From Gracilibacillus timonensis (GTDB lineage Bacteria > Bacillota > Bacilli > Bacillales > Amphibacillaceae), in NCBI RefSeq assembly GCF_900086715.1, contig NZ_FLKH01000010.1, forward strand, positions 124,001 to 188,000: a stretch of 64,000 nt of DNA, written 5' to 3'. A program made the translations under genes and the position numbers. Positions 17,468 to 28,410 of this stretch are shown in pieces. Every line of letters starts with the position of its first letter. Positions within the stretch are counted from its first letter, which is position 1. The notes under the pieces were generated by a model that saw only the letters and a program-made list of their open reading frames with translations, did no database searches and had not been told where the DNA came from.

Positions 17468-18633
17468 TATAAATGTTGAATAAACACACGAATAATATCG
17501 GTACCTGCAATAAAGGTTCCCAGCGCACTTCCGATATTTGCGAACACAATGACGAGTAAAATTCTGGTTACTTTGTTATGCCAGAACCCCTTCACGGTAT
17601 GAACATCATCCGACAACGATTCAAAGTCAGCAACGTGTGGTTTTCTGACCAAAGCCTGCACAAAACCAGCAAACCAACCAGCAGCCATCAATGGATTTAA
17701 GGACGTAATAGGTGCAGCAAGTAGTGCCGTAAGGACGGCGACAGGATGGCCTAATGCTATGATCGCACCAATAGCTGATAAACTTCCGTTCCAGATTAAC
17801 CAGCTCAACAACTGCTGCCAGCCCGCATCTGGATTCGTTATAAAGGTATATACGATTAAGGCAATGACGAGAAGCGGGATCGACCAGCCTATGATTTTAG
17901 GCAGTTTTGATTTTGGCGGTCTTGCTGTCAATTTTTTTAAATCCTGCTCCTTATTGATTTCTTTTGTAATTCCAGGGACATGCGCCGCTCCTAAGACGGC
18001 GACCACCTTCTCGCCAGGGGCATGCTTGATTTTTTGTGCCAAGTACTGATCACGCTCATCGATTAACGGCCGCTTTAATGCGGGGAAGCTTTCCGAAAAC
18101 TCGTTTAAAACACTATCAATCGCATCCTTGGATTTCATTTTCTCTAAATCTTCTTCAGAAATGGTTTCTTGTGAGAAAACCCCAGCTAATACTTGCGACA
18201 AGAGCACCATTTTCCCTTTGAGCCCCATGCTTCCCCAAATCCGGGAAAAAGTAATCTGGATATTGCGATCCGCCAGCACTAGTTCCGCTCCCGTTTCCTC
18301 TGCCGATTCAATCCCTTGAATCATCTCCTGACCAGATTTAATACCGAATTGCTTGGCCATCCGTTTCTGAAAGGAAGAAATAGCAAGATTCATTAATAAG
18401 AGCGTCGCCTTTTTTTGCTTAATGACTTGAAAAATATCCATATCGCGCCAGCCATTATCATTCATCACTGACTCATAACGCTGCTTATCCAGCTCTACAC
18501 AAACCGAATCTGGTTGTTCCTGCTCAATTACTTCTTTTACCTGTTCTGCACTTTGCTTCGATACATGCGCCGTACCGATTAATATATATTCTTTATTATC
18601 TAATGTGATCCTTGTGATATTTTCCTCCGACAT
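17467..18633 (-). CDS. TraB/PrgY family membrane protein
   Basis: The 388-residue protein has an N-terminal soluble TraB domain with the repeated GxxH signature (IGTAHVSKQSAEQV near residue 17 and LGAAHVPGITKEI near 215) and conserved Glu/Arg positions (CVELDKQRY), followed by several C-terminal hydrophobic segments (about residues 245-385). PrgY of Enterococcus lowers peptide-pheromone activity, and the fold resembles metallo-peptidases (Tiki). What it does in a Bacillaceae chromosome is unknown. ATG follows AAGGTAGG. Monocistronic. Confidence 0.82.
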   Translation of the reverse strand: MSEENITRITLDNKEYILIGTAHVSKQSAEQVKEVIEQEQPDSVCVELDKQRYESVMNDNGWRDMDIFQVIKQKKATLLLMNLAISSFQKRMAKQFGIKSGQEMIQGIESAEETGAELVLADRNIQITFSRIWGSMGLKGKMVLLSQVLAGVFSQETISEEDLEKMKSKDAIDSVLNEFSESFPALKRPLIDERDQYLAQKIKHAPGEKVVAVLGAAHVPGITKEINKEQDLKKLTARPPKSKLPKIIGWSIPLLVIALIVYTFITNPDAGWQQLLSWLIWNGSLSAIGAIIALGHPVAVLTALLAAPITSLNPLMAAGWFAGFVQALVRKPHVADFESLSDDVHTVKGFWHNKVTRILLVIVFANIGSALGTFIAGTDIIRVFIQHL

Positions 18634-19006
18634 GATCGATTCCTACCTTCACTTTACAAAACTTGTGCCATACATTTTACCTGCATCCATTATAAAGGAT
18701 TGTAACCAAAAAACCTATCATTAATCCTTATCAATTGACGCAGGGAGTATTATTTCATTTTTCGTTACATTCGACACTATTTTGTTACAAATTGTTACAT
18801 TAAACTCCCTATTGATAACCTGTCAATAGGAATTTTTTCTATTGTTTTTGCTAATGAGACCATGATATGGAAATCTAGCTTTCTATTATTCCTTTAAAAC
18901 CAGGCAAATAGAGATAGGGTTATTTTTATGAAAATATATCCACTATTATTACAAAAAATCCATGCTATGATAATGACGAAACAAAAACAAAGGAGTGTGT
19001 TTAAAC
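18634..19006. other. Divergent promoter region of TraB and CAP genes
   Basis: Contains an 8-bp stem CCTATTGA / TCAATAGG with a T-rich tail (18808-18838) with no plus-strand gene before it. Three GTTACA words occur nearby (18772-18800), two of them as TGTTAC-N4-TGTTAC, resembling but not matching the WalR box spacing. No coding region seen. Confidence 0.4.
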
Positions 19007-19825
19007 ATGATAAAGAAAGTTATAACAGGAATTGCCCTTACAGGTGCATTAACAATTGCAGCAGGATTCTCCACTGATACAGTCTCTGCTCAGCAACATC
19101 AAACACATAACGTTCATTCGTTTATGTCGATACAACAACTCTCTGAATCTGATATTCAGAAGTTCTTAGATAAATGTGCGGTTCAACTCCCACAAAAAGA
19201 ACAGGCAGCGCCAGAGGAAACAAAGAACGAGGAGCAGCCAGCAGAAGAAACAACGGAACAACCGGCTGAAGAACAAGCGCAAGAACAACCTGCGCCTGAG
19301 CAGCCAACTGCTGAACAACCACAAGCGGAAGAAACAACAACAGAAGCTCCTGAACAAGAAAGTCAAGAGACCGCTGAACAGCCTGAACAAGAAAATCAAG
19401 AGGCTACTGAACAGCCTGAACAAGAAAGTCAGCAAGCTTCTGATGAGTTAAGCCAATTTGAACAAGAAGTGGTTGATTTAACGAACCAAGAACGTGAAAA
19501 TCAAGGATTGGCTCCATTGGAAGTAGATACAGAGCTTAGTAAGGTAGCCAAAGCAAAATCAGAAGATATGGCGAATAATGGCTACTTCAGCCACAACAGT
19601 CCAACTTATGGTTCTCCGTTTGATATGATGAAGCAATTTGGTATTGATTATCAAACTGCCGGAGAAAATATTGCCAAAGGACAACGTTCTCCAGAAGAAG
19701 TGGTTAATGCATGGATGAATAGTGAAGGTCACCGGGCCAATATTCTTAATGGCGACTTTACTCACATCGGTGTTGGTTATGTAGAGAATGGCAATGTATG
19801 GACACAACAATTTATTGGTAAATAA
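19007..19825 (+). CDS. Secreted CAP-domain (SCP/PR1) protein, YkwD-like
   Basis: The 272-residue protein has a Sec signal peptide (positive start, hydrophobic core IALTGALTIAAGF, cleavage near VSA-QQ at about residue 30), a long low-complexity linker of Gln, Glu, Pro and Thr (about residues 60-150, made of PEQE and QPAEE-like repeats), and a C-terminal CAP domain (about 155-272) with HNSPTYGSPFDMM, GENIAKG, and NSEGHRANILNG. The acidic linker is probably a wall-spanning spacer. Start ATG 19007 uses AAAGGAG; GTG 18995 is too close to it. Function of bacterial CAP proteins is not settled. Confidence 0.85.
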   Translation: MIKKVITGIALTGALTIAAGFSTDTVSAQQHQTHNVHSFMSIQQLSESDIQKFLDKCAVQLPQKEQAAPEETKNEEQPAEETTEQPAEEQAQEQPAPEQPTAEQPQAEETTTEAPEQESQETAEQPEQENQEATEQPEQESQQASDELSQFEQEVVDLTNQERENQGLAPLEVDTELSKVAKAKSEDMANNGYFSHNSPTYGSPFDMMKQFGIDYQTAGENIAKGQRSPEEVVNAWMNSEGHRANILNGDFTHIGVGYVENGNVWTQQFIGK

Positions 19826-19836
19826 GGAAACATGAC

Positions 19837-19870
19837 AAAACCGTTGATCTCGTTATCAACGGTTTTGTTT
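19837..19870 (+). terminator. Terminator of the CAP gene
   Basis: AAAACCGTTGAT and ATCAACGGTTTT form a perfect 12-bp stem with a 6-base loop and a GTTT tail. Confidence 0.9.
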
Positions 19871-20029
19871 ATGATAATAAGATTGTTTGCGCTTGACTTC
19901 CTCTAACCGCTCTTGTAATTGTCGCAGTTCTTGTGTACGACGTTTGGAAAATTTAACAAGCCTTATCATTCCTACTATCATTAACACTACAAAAGCAATG
20001 AGGATGATAAGGTATATAATCTCAATCAA
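19856..20029 (-). CDS. Small membrane-anchored protein with charged helix
   Basis: A 57-codon frame with TTG start after AAAGGGGGAAAC. Residues 2-24 are strongly hydrophobic (one membrane helix); residues 28-50 are Arg/Lys/Gln/Glu-rich with heptad-like Leu spacing, suggesting a short coiled coil. It lies 55 bases after the phosphatase on the same strand and runs into the CAP terminator. No family recognised; codon pattern and membrane-plus-coil form support a real gene, the weak start codon argues for caution. Confidence 0.5.
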   Translation of the reverse strand: MIEIIYLIILIAFVVLMIVGMIRLVKFSKRRTQELRQLQERLEEVKRKQSYYHKQNR

Positions 20030-20084
20030 ACAAGTTTCCCCCTTTTCCAGTTTCGTCTACCATTACAGAGGATCCAATCATTTT

Positions 20085-20852
20085 TTAGACAAGATAGAAA
20101 TCTTGCATTGCTTCTCTTTGTTCTGCTGTAATACCTAAACCTGCCTTTAAAAAGATATCAAATGAACCATATTTCTGATCTATTCCGTCCAAGAATGCAT
20201 CCAGATACTCTGTCCGTGCTTCCATCATTCCCTGCAAGAAGTCTTCCATTCCTTTATCCATGGCAGGGTGGGGACTTAATAGCATTAATTGATCTGCATA
20301 TTGATTCGTTTTTAAGTAGTCTTCCATCACTATCTCTTTTGAAACTCCTAGACTCAACAGAATTAGTGCACTCCCAATCCCGGTTCGATCCTTGCCAGCT
20401 GTACAATGCAGCACTAGTGGTGCCTGTTCTGTGTCGATGACTAAATCTAGAAACTGACGAAGAAGCGGTTCTTGATCGACCATCATTCGATTAACTCCCT
20501 TTAATAATTCTTCAGGTGTTGACTTCTCTGCCAGTTCATCCACATGCTTTTGCTGCTGGCGTGGGTCCACCACTTGCTCTTCCCGAATCAAGGATAAGGC
20601 CACATGTTGGGCATTTGTTATGGTTGGATCTGGATGATTCTGCTGTTCTGTTTCTCCTCGAAAGTCACAAATGCAGCGTACACCCAGATCAAACAATTGC
20701 TGCTTCCCTTTTTCTGTGAGCTGTGAAAGATCGCCTGATCGGAAAAGCAACCCTTTTTTCACTTGGCGACCATCTACCGTCGGATAACCTCCCAAATCAC
20801 GAAAATTAATCGCTCCTTCTATTGGTATTTCACTAACTTCACGCTTGGACAT
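20085..20852 (-). CDS. Tyrosine-protein phosphatase (Y_phosphatase3 type)
   Basis: The 255-residue protein has the family opening GAINFRDLGGYPT, and the P-loop HCTAGKDRTGIGSA (Cys nucleophile, Arg), typical of the bacterial protein/phosphoinositide tyrosine phosphatases with the CxxGKDR signature (MptpB/LipA-like). No signal peptide, so cytoplasmic. Start ATG 20852 is preferred over GTG 20861, because the GTG overlaps the GGAAGGGTG ribosome site. Substrate unknown. Confidence 0.85.
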   Translation of the reverse strand: MSKREVSEIPIEGAINFRDLGGYPTVDGRQVKKGLLFRSGDLSQLTEKGKQQLFDLGVRCICDFRGETEQQNHPDPTITNAQHVALSLIREEQVVDPRQQQKHVDELAEKSTPEELLKGVNRMMVDQEPLLRQFLDLVIDTEQAPLVLHCTAGKDRTGIGSALILLSLGVSKEIVMEDYLKTNQYADQLMLLSPHPAMDKGMEDFLQGMMEARTEYLDAFLDGIDQKYGSFDIFLKAGLGITAEQREAMQDFYLV

Positions 20853-21104
20853 ATGAGACACCCTTCCCCCAAAATTGTCTTACTGCTATTTATTTTATCG
20901 GATACAGGTTACCGAGGGCAATGAAAAAGCAAGGCTATTAAGGGCGACGATACCTTTTTTAGTGATATTATCTTTTACTTTTTTACTCAACTTTCGCACT
21001 TAAGAATAGACGTGAATATCTTGCCATTCTAGGATAAACAGGTTCATCATGATAGTGCTTGCTTTTTGGTTAAGTAATCCTTCGTTCTTTGTCATTACGT
21101 TGAG

Positions 21105-21310
21105 CTCTTGCTTGCGCGTAACTGCGCTTCGGCCAACCATTACGCTTTTCGACGTATAGGACGTACTAGTGCAGACGTTGCAACAGAACGTTGCGATCTT
21201 AGTCTGCCATGGGGACGGCTTCCGCTAACTTGAAAAGAAAACCGCTTTTCAAGTGGATCTTCAGCTCGCCCTGCGATGCACAGGACGTTGCGGTCTTAGT
21301 CTGCGAACCT
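21105..21310. repeat. Structured non-coding segment with an internal 20-bp direct repeat
   Basis: Higher GC than the surroundings and no coding frame. ACGTTGCGATCTTAGTCTGC (21188-21207) recurs at 21285-21304 with one change. Between them lie inverted words (CTTGAAAAG / CTTTTCAAG; GCTTGCGCG / CGCAGTTACG-like). It resembles a dispersed intergenic element seen in Bacillaceae genomes, from memory; only one copy is here. Confidence 0.45.
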
Positions 21311-21434
21311 TTGGAGAGTCTACATGGTTGGTCTGCGCTGACATATAGTGCTACACTGTAGGCGAGAAGGAACAGCTTGTTCGTATGGAACGTATGGGAG
21401 CTTTTTTCTCTTGATTACACAATCCATGTGCTCA

Positions 21435-21697
21435 TTCTTACGGACTGTAGATCACGATTTGCTCGTTTTCAGTCCGCGAGATTCATTCTTACGGACTGTA
21501 GATCACGATTTGCTCGTTTTCAGTCCGCAAGATTCATTCTTACGGACTGTAGATCACGGTTTGCTCGTTTTCAGTCCGCGAGATTCGTTCTTACGGACTG
21601 TAGATCACGGTTTGCTCGCTTTCAGTCCGCGAGATTCATTCATTCTTATGGACAAAACTTTGCGATTCGACCGTTTTTTGTCTGTTAGATTCGTTCT
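21435..21697 (+). repeat. Array 2 of the 51-bp stem-loop repeat (5 units)
   Basis: Units start TTCTTACGGACTG at 21435, 21486, 21537 and 21588 (51-bp period), with core TAGATCACGRTTTGCTCG and arms ACGGACTG / CAGTCCGC. A fifth unit at 21643 is of the array-1/3 type (GGACAAA...TTTGTC). The mixed content shows that types exchange. It lies between the phosphatase and the GH1 gene, both minus strand. Confidence 0.9.
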
Positions 21698-21802
21698 AAA
21701 TTCACTCAGGAACGCGTTTGCCCCTATCAGATCATTCCCGACATACAATAGAAAAGCTGCTGCAACATCCACGTTGCAGCAGCTCTGACAATACCACTTT
21801 TT

Positions 21803-23278
<1,476 letters not shown>

Positions 23279-23424
23279 TTATAAATTTTTACCCTTTTCA
23301 AAGTAAATATACTCGGCATTTTTTGTTGCTTATAACACGTTTGGTTATTTGTTTCTACTTTGTTACACCCTGTTACTTTTATGTGCTATAATGGTGAAAG
23401 ATACCGATTGAAAGGAAGAGGAGT

Positions 23425-24144
23425 ATGTTATTTACACATGAAATGATCGCCTCTTTTAACGAACTGGAATTGGCTGTATACAATTACATATCACACAATA
23501 GGGAGAAAGTCGCCTATATGCGCATTAGAGAATTGGCCGATGCCACCCATGTTTCTACGGCAACCATCTTGCGCTTTTGTCGAAAAATTGACTGTGAAGG
23601 ATTCTCGGAGTTTAAAGTAAAATTAAAAATGAGCTTGGACAAGCCAACCAAAACCATCATCAAAAGCCCGCAGCATTCGATTACCGAATTCTTTGAGCGC
23701 ACCCTTACCGGAGACTTAGAAGAACGTATGAATGAAGCAGCTGATCTCATCAGTGAAGCAGAGAATGTTCTGTTCGCCGGGATGGGTAGTTCAGGAATTT
23801 TGGCAGAATACGGGGCTCGATACTTCTCTAGTATTGGGAAATTTTCGATGTATGTAAAAGACCCACACTACCCTATTCATGCGAAATTCCGCAACAACAG
23901 CGTTGCCATCATTTTATCGGTATCAGGGGAAACTCCTTTTACCATTACTCAAGTTCATCAATTAAAACAGGATGGCAGCTATATTATTAGCATTACCAAC
24001 AATAAATTATCCACCATTGCCAAGCTGTCTGATGTGAATCTAGCATATTATGTAACCGAAGAATGGTTTCAGTTCGCCAATATTACCACACAAGTGCCGG
24101 TTGTCTATATATTGGAAGCCGTTGCCCGAAAAATATCGATTTAG
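23425..24144 (+). CDS. RpiR/MurR family transcriptional regulator
   Basis: The 239-residue protein has an N-terminal helix-turn-helix of the RpiR type (about residues 1-75; RIRELADATHVSTATILRFC) and a C-terminal SIS sugar-phosphate-binding domain (about 100-225; FAGMGSSGILAEYGARYFSSIG). Family members sense sugar phosphates. Divergence from the GH1 gene across 179 bp points to control of phospho-beta-glucoside use. Promoter -10 TATAAT at about 23389. Ends overlapping the convergent ydjM-like stop by four bases. Confidence 0.85.
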   Translation: MLFTHEMIASFNELELAVYNYISHNREKVAYMRIRELADATHVSTATILRFCRKIDCEGFSEFKVKLKMSLDKPTKTIIKSPQHSITEFFERTLTGDLEERMNEAADLISEAENVLFAGMGSSGILAEYGARYFSSIGKFSMYVKDPHYPIHAKFRNNSVAIILSVSGETPFTITQVHQLKQDGSYIISITNNKLSTIAKLSDVNLAYYVTEEWFQFANITTQVPVVYILEAVARKISI

Positions 24145-24620
24145 AAAAAGTTTAATAGATGATTGGCATAATAAATCGTAACCACTGTTAAAACAAGTAA
24201 AACGATATTTTCTACAGTTCCTCCTGTCTTCGTTGTGATTGGCAGTCGAATGGTGATAGAGGCTGGGTACAACAGTTTAATCCCATTTTTCGTCGAGGCA
24301 TCCAAGACCAAATGTGTTCCCATACCAATTAATATGCCGGTTATGATCGAGCTATTATCCACGAATCTGGTTAAAATGAAAGCCATCAGCGCTAGAAATA
24401 ACAGACTATGGGTAAATGTTCGATGGCCAAATACCGTATTTACCACTTTAGAAAGCACAGGAAACCTCCGGCCAATCTTGCTCCCGCCATGACAGATATC
24501 CGGTATAATTCCTCCCAATGCACCTGCTGCAATCAACCATGACGCTTCATAATCATTATTGATGGCAGCAACTGCGGTTGAAGCGGCAATGCCTGCCATG
24601 ATATGTGTTTTTCCTGTCAT
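24141..24620 (-). CDS. YdjM-like membrane-bound metal-dependent hydrolase
   Basis: The 159-residue protein has four hydrophobic segments with conserved polar sites: MTGKTHIMAG at the N-terminus, GGIIPDICHGGSKIGRR, GHRTFTHSLLF, and GMGTHLVLDASTKNGIKLLYP. The His/Asp pattern defines the YdjM/YvsG family, predicted to be a membrane hydrolase (phospholipase-D-like association in some). Some members are LexA-regulated; no LexA site was identified here. ATG follows AAAGGAG. Confidence 0.8.
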   Translation of the reverse strand: MTGKTHIMAGIAASTAVAAINNDYEASWLIAAGALGGIIPDICHGGSKIGRRFPVLSKVVNTVFGHRTFTHSLLFLALMAFILTRFVDNSSIITGILIGMGTHLVLDASTKNGIKLLYPASITIRLPITTKTGGTVENIVLLVLTVVTIYYANHLLNFF

Positions 24621-24768
24621 CGTTTGTTGACTCCTTTATTATGAGATTCGCTTTCTTAGCATAACATCAATCCAGCAAAAAGAACATACGTTTTAAACAT
24701 TTATTTAATTGACTTTCTATCTATTTTATTTAATGATATAGAGTGATAGAAAAAATAGGGGGACAACC

Positions 24769-25719
24769 ATGACATTTATTATCTTTATCATTGCTGCCTT
24801 GATCGTTGTACTCGCAGCTATCCAGTTAAACAAATATGGAGATGTGATTAATCAAAAGAGTTCATTAAGCGGAGCTGTAATAGGAACGTTGCTAATAGGC
24901 GGAGCTACCAGTCTACCGGAGCTGACAACCAGTCTAACGGCCGTTTATATTGATAACGCAGATATTGCAGTAGGAAATATGCTGGGAAGCAATGTATTTA
25001 ATATTCTGATTCTCATGGCGTTCGATTTGATTTATCGACGAAGACGCGTCTTTAATAACTTGGATCTGCAGCCACATCTCCCCATCGCAATTACCGGGTT
25101 TGTCATGACAGCCATATTACTAGTTTCTATGTTTTGGGACAGCTCTCCTAGTTTTCTTCATATTGGTATAGAGATGTATTTGTTAGTGTTTATCTATCTT
25201 ATTGTCATGCGAAAATTGGATAATGTCGAAGAAGACATTGAGGTCACCTCTTCATTTACATTAAAACAGGGAATCATTCGCTTTATTTTGGCAGCACTGA
25301 CTGTCTTTCTAGCAGGGAGTATATTAACCATATCCGGGGATGAGATTGCACAACAGACGGGAATGAATTCCAGTTTTGTCGGAAGCTTTCTGATTGCAGC
25401 CACCACGTCCTTACCGGAGCTTGTTACCGTACTGGCCGCCTTTCAAATGGCGAAATATTCTGTTGCTGTAGGTGCTATTTTAGGCAGTAATCTGTTTAAT
25501 TTACAGCTACTTGTCGTGACAGACGTCTTCTATCGAAAAGGGGCTATCTTGAATATGGTGAGTCCTTCCAGCATCATGACAGCATTGTTAGGAATGATCA
25601 TGATTGCCTTGACGGTATACACATTACTCCGTCCTTCCGTTAAAAGGTTGGTTGTTTATACCTTTCCATCTCTAATGACGATCATTATTTATTTTATCGT
25701 TTCTTATATGATGTTTTAA
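24769..25719 (+). CDS. Sodium/calcium exchanger family membrane protein
   Basis: Cation antiporter of the CaCA superfamily. The 316-residue protein has about ten hydrophobic helices and two inverted alpha repeats: GGATSLPELTTSLTAVY...GNMLGSNVFNI (about residues 44-79) and AATTSLPELVTVLAAF...GAILGSNLFNL (about 207-242). The paired Glu residues in the SLPEL motifs are the ion site. Cation specificity cannot be read. ATG follows GGGGGA. A terminator closes it at 25748-25787. Confidence 0.88.
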   Translation: MTFIIFIIAALIVVLAAIQLNKYGDVINQKSSLSGAVIGTLLIGGATSLPELTTSLTAVYIDNADIAVGNMLGSNVFNILILMAFDLIYRRRRVFNNLDLQPHLPIAITGFVMTAILLVSMFWDSSPSFLHIGIEMYLLVFIYLIVMRKLDNVEEDIEVTSSFTLKQGIIRFILAALTVFLAGSILTISGDEIAQQTGMNSSFVGSFLIAATTSLPELVTVLAAFQMAKYSVAVGAILGSNLFNLQLLVVTDVFYRKGAILNMVSPSSIMTALLGMIMIALTVYTLLRPSVKRLVVYTFPSLMTIIIYFIVSYMMF

Positions 25720-25747
25720 GAAATTAGAATTACAAATCCTTATATCC

Positions 25748-25787
25748 AAAGCCCCCGAACAGATGAGGCGTTCGGGGGCTTTGTTTT
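25748..25787 (+). terminator. Terminator of the exchanger gene
   Basis: AAAGCCCCCGAAC and GTTCGGGGGCTTT are a perfect 13-bp stem followed by GTTTTG. It can also serve the converging GH3 gene. Confidence 0.92.
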
Positions 25788-25838
25788 GGGTCACTGCAAG
25801 TCAGTTACAAGGGCTGCGCTTAGCAATGAATGACCTAT

Positions 25839-28085
25839 CTATAGCTTATTCAATTCATTGATCATTTCCGCTAGTTTCTCATGAGTAAAGGCCCCGCCAC
25901 CAAAATTAACCAAAGCGCGTAATGGCATATTCTGAACCATTGCCTCCATCATCTCATTGTCATCATCACTGCCGGCAAAAGGACTGTTTTCTACTAATAA
26001 TTGCTTGGCGACAGGGGCTAACCTTGGCTGGACAAATAGATCACCCATTAGTGTATTCGGATGCACAACAAATGGCCGCTCAACCGTGCTCGTAACATGA
26101 ATACGATCGGAAAGCACCATTTCTTGCGATGACCTGCCGATGAACAATTGAAAATCACCTGTTTCCACATGCCAATCGGCTAACTCCACATCGTAATAAG
26201 CAAAAGCTCGTTTATCCAACATAAACGTCACGGTTGTTTCTTCATTAGGCTCGAGGCATACCTTTTCAAACCCTTTTAATTCCTTTTCCGGTCGTTGCAC
26301 GAAACTTTCTTCATCTTTTACATATAACTGAACCACTTCCTTCCCCGCTAACGCACCTGTATTTTTCACCTTGACCGATACTTGTAATGATTCTTGATCG
26401 GTGATCTCCTTCACATCTACCTGAAGATCTCGATAGGAAAAATTCGTGTAGCTTAAACCATAACCAAAAGGAAATAACGGCTCTACTTCTTTGGTATCAT
26501 AATAACGATAACCAACGAAAATGCCTTCTCGATACTCCACTCTATCTCCTTCACCTGGAAAATTAAGAAATGACGGATTATCACTCAATTTTGCTGGAAA
26601 AGTTTCTGCCAATCGACCACTTGGATTGGTTTTACCAAATAAGACATCAGCAATCGCACCACCTGATGCTTGTCCACCTAAATATCCTTCCACCACAGCC
26701 TTCACACGATCCAGCCAAGGCATCTCGATCGGTGCACCATTACTCAACACAATCACGGTATTGGGTTGTACTTCTGCAACGGCTTCAATCAGCAAACGGT
26801 GATTCTCTGGAATCTGCAGGTGCTTTCGGTCATAACCTTCTGATTCATAACGATCTGGAAGTCCCACAAACAAGATAGCTACTTCTGCTTCTTGTGCTTG
26901 CTGCTGTGCCTTGATTACTTCTTCTTCATCTACTCGATCCGTTGCTAATGGATAACCTGCTGTATAGGTGATATCGGAGGTGTATGCTTGCAGTTCGTCG
27001 ATCGCCCTATCTACCTGAGTTGGATTGATATGGGAACTTCCGCCCCCTTGGATACGTGGTTCTTCAGCGAAATTACCGATAACAGCTACCTTCGTATTTC
27101 CCACTAAAGGTAAGATACTTCCTTCATTTTTCAATAAAATTGCCGCCTCGGCAGCTACCTGTCGTGCTAATTGATGATGCCGTTCCTTATCATAACTGGC
27201 ACTTTCTTTTCGATTGCTGACCGCTTGATCTAGTATATGCAACATACGCTCAAGTGCCATATCCAATGTTTGTTCTGCCAATCTGCCCTCTTGAACGGCT
27301 GTTACTATTTGGCGATCATTCACTCCATTATTGGCAGGCATTTCTAAATCCAGACCTGCTTCCAATGCCTGTACCCGTTCATTGACTGCTCCCCAATCGG
27401 AAACAACATATCCTTGATAACCCCACTCTTCACGCAATATATCGGTTAACAACCGCTTGTTTTCTCCTGCGTATTCGCCATTCACTTTGTTATAAGCACA
27501 CATTACCGTCCACGGCTCAGCTTCTTTTACCGCTCGTTCAAAACTGGCTAGATAGATTTCTCGTAGTGTTCGTTCATCAACGATAGCATCCACAGACATC
27601 CGACGATGCTCTTGGTTATTGACGGCAAAATGCTTGAGCGAAGTGCCCACACCTTGACTTTGCACACCTTTAATGTGGAATGTTGCCATCGCAGAAGAAA
27701 GATACGGATCTTCTGAAAAATATTCAAAATTCCGTCCGCATAATGGGGATCTTTTAATATTCGCACCAGGTCCTAATAACACTGCTACATCTTCTGCTTG
27801 TGCCTCTTTTCCAAGCGCCTCTCCTACTTGATAGATTAGCTCTTTATCCCACGTACTAGCGAGCCCTGCAGCAGAGGGGAAACAAGTAGCAGGCACACTA
27901 TTATGTAATCCCAAATGATCGGATCCTTGCGCTTGTTTCCGCAAACCATGAGGTCCATCCGTGACCATCACAGATGGAATTCCCAAACGTTCAATTTCCT
28001 GCAAGTGCCAAAAGTCAAACCCTGAACAAAGGCTTGCCTTCTCCTCTAACGTCATTTCGTTGATCTTATCTATATAATTTTGCAT
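25839..28085 (-). CDS. Beta-glucosidase, GH3
   Basis: The 748-residue protein has the GH3 N-terminal barrel (about 1-300) with nucleophile Asp in [10 protein letters not shown], the alpha/beta sandwich domain with KNEGSILPL and the KHFAVNNQE motif, and a C-terminal fibronectin III-like domain (about 570-640). No signal peptide, so it acts in the cytoplasm on imported oligosaccharides. ATG 28085 sits five bases after AGAGGTGG; an in-frame GTG nine bases upstream is part of that site. Downstream of the sugar ABC importer on the same strand, though a terminator-like hairpin intervenes. Specificity (glucoside, xyloside) not resolved. Confidence 0.88.
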   Translation of the reverse strand: MQNYIDKINEMTLEEKASLCSGFDFWHLQEIERLGIPSVMVTDGPHGLRKQAQGSDHLGLHNSVPATCFPSAAGLASTWDKELIYQVGEALGKEAQAEDVAVLLGPGANIKRSPLCGRNFEYFSEDPYLSSAMATFHIKGVQSQGVGTSLKHFAVNNQEHRRMSVDAIVDERTLREIYLASFERAVKEAEPWTVMCAYNKVNGEYAGENKRLLTDILREEWGYQGYVVSDWGAVNERVQALEAGLDLEMPANNGVNDRQIVTAVQEGRLAEQTLDMALERMLHILDQAVSNRKESASYDKERHHQLARQVAAEAAILLKNEGSILPLVGNTKVAVIGNFAEEPRIQGGGSSHINPTQVDRAIDELQAYTSDITYTAGYPLATDRVDEEEVIKAQQQAQEAEVAILFVGLPDRYESEGYDRKHLQIPENHRLLIEAVAEVQPNTVIVLSNGAPIEMPWLDRVKAVVEGYLGGQASGGAIADVLFGKTNPSGRLAETFPAKLSDNPSFLNFPGEGDRVEYREGIFVGYRYYDTKEVEPLFPFGYGLSYTNFSYRDLQVDVKEITDQESLQVSVKVKNTGALAGKEVVQLYVKDEESFVQRPEKELKGFEKVCLEPNEETTVTFMLDKRAFAYYDVELADWHVETGDFQLFIGRSSQEMVLSDRIHVTSTVERPFVVHPNTLMGDLFVQPRLAPVAKQLLVENSPFAGSDDDNEMMEAMVQNMPLRALVNFGGGAFTHEKLAEMINELNKL

Positions 28086-28258
28086 TTGATCCACCTCTCT
28101 TATTATTATTTATTATCTAAAAATGGTAACCTTAAACCTATTTTACTAGATTGTCTCGGAATAATCATAGCGAAGATTCGCTGCTGTGAGATGGAATGAA
28201 GCAAGGACTGCACTTGCTATTACCAGAGAAAAAAATCAGTAGTGACTCTCCAGTGGCA

Positions 28259-28306
28259 TTCTTACGGATTGGAGAACGCACTTCCCGTTCCTCAGTCCGC
28301 ACAATT
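28259..28306 (+). repeat. Single copy of the dispersed stem-loop repeat
   Basis: TTCTTACGGATTGGAG ... CTCAGTCCGCACAATTC: same edges as the arrays and a core (GAACGCACTTCCCGTTC) close to that of the 3.2-kb copy. It lies between the GH3 gene and the ABC permease genes. Confidence 0.7.
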
Positions 28307-28356
28307 CATAGAAAACAACGACCATCCACCTCTAAAAACACTGTCCATCATCACAC

Positions 28357-28404
28357 AAAAAGTACGACAGAAAGCTTATAAAAACCTACTGCCGCACTTT
28401 TTTT
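28357..28404 (-). terminator. Terminator of the sugar ABC transporter operon
   Basis: On the minus strand AAAGTGCGGCAG pairs imperfectly with CTGTCGTACTTT, followed by TT. The T runs at both ends would let it work in either direction. Confidence 0.6.
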
Positions 28405-28410
28405 ATCAAA

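Noticed and set aside
18772-18800. WalR box before the CAP gene
   Set aside because: TGTTAC words are four, not five, bases apart; the same N4 pattern occurs before the RpiR gene, so it is probably chance in AT-rich DNA.
19166-19451. Leu/Phe-rich and Lys/Asn-rich frames opposite and beside the CAP gene linker
   Set aside because: Shadow frames of a low-complexity Gln/Glu linker.
21348-21788. Frame of 146 codons over array 2
   Set aside because: Repeat translation (RDSFLRTVDHDLLVFSP type); not a protein family.
24141-24620. LexA/SOS control of the YdjM-like gene
   Set aside because: No GAAC-N4-GTTC type box seen in its upstream region.
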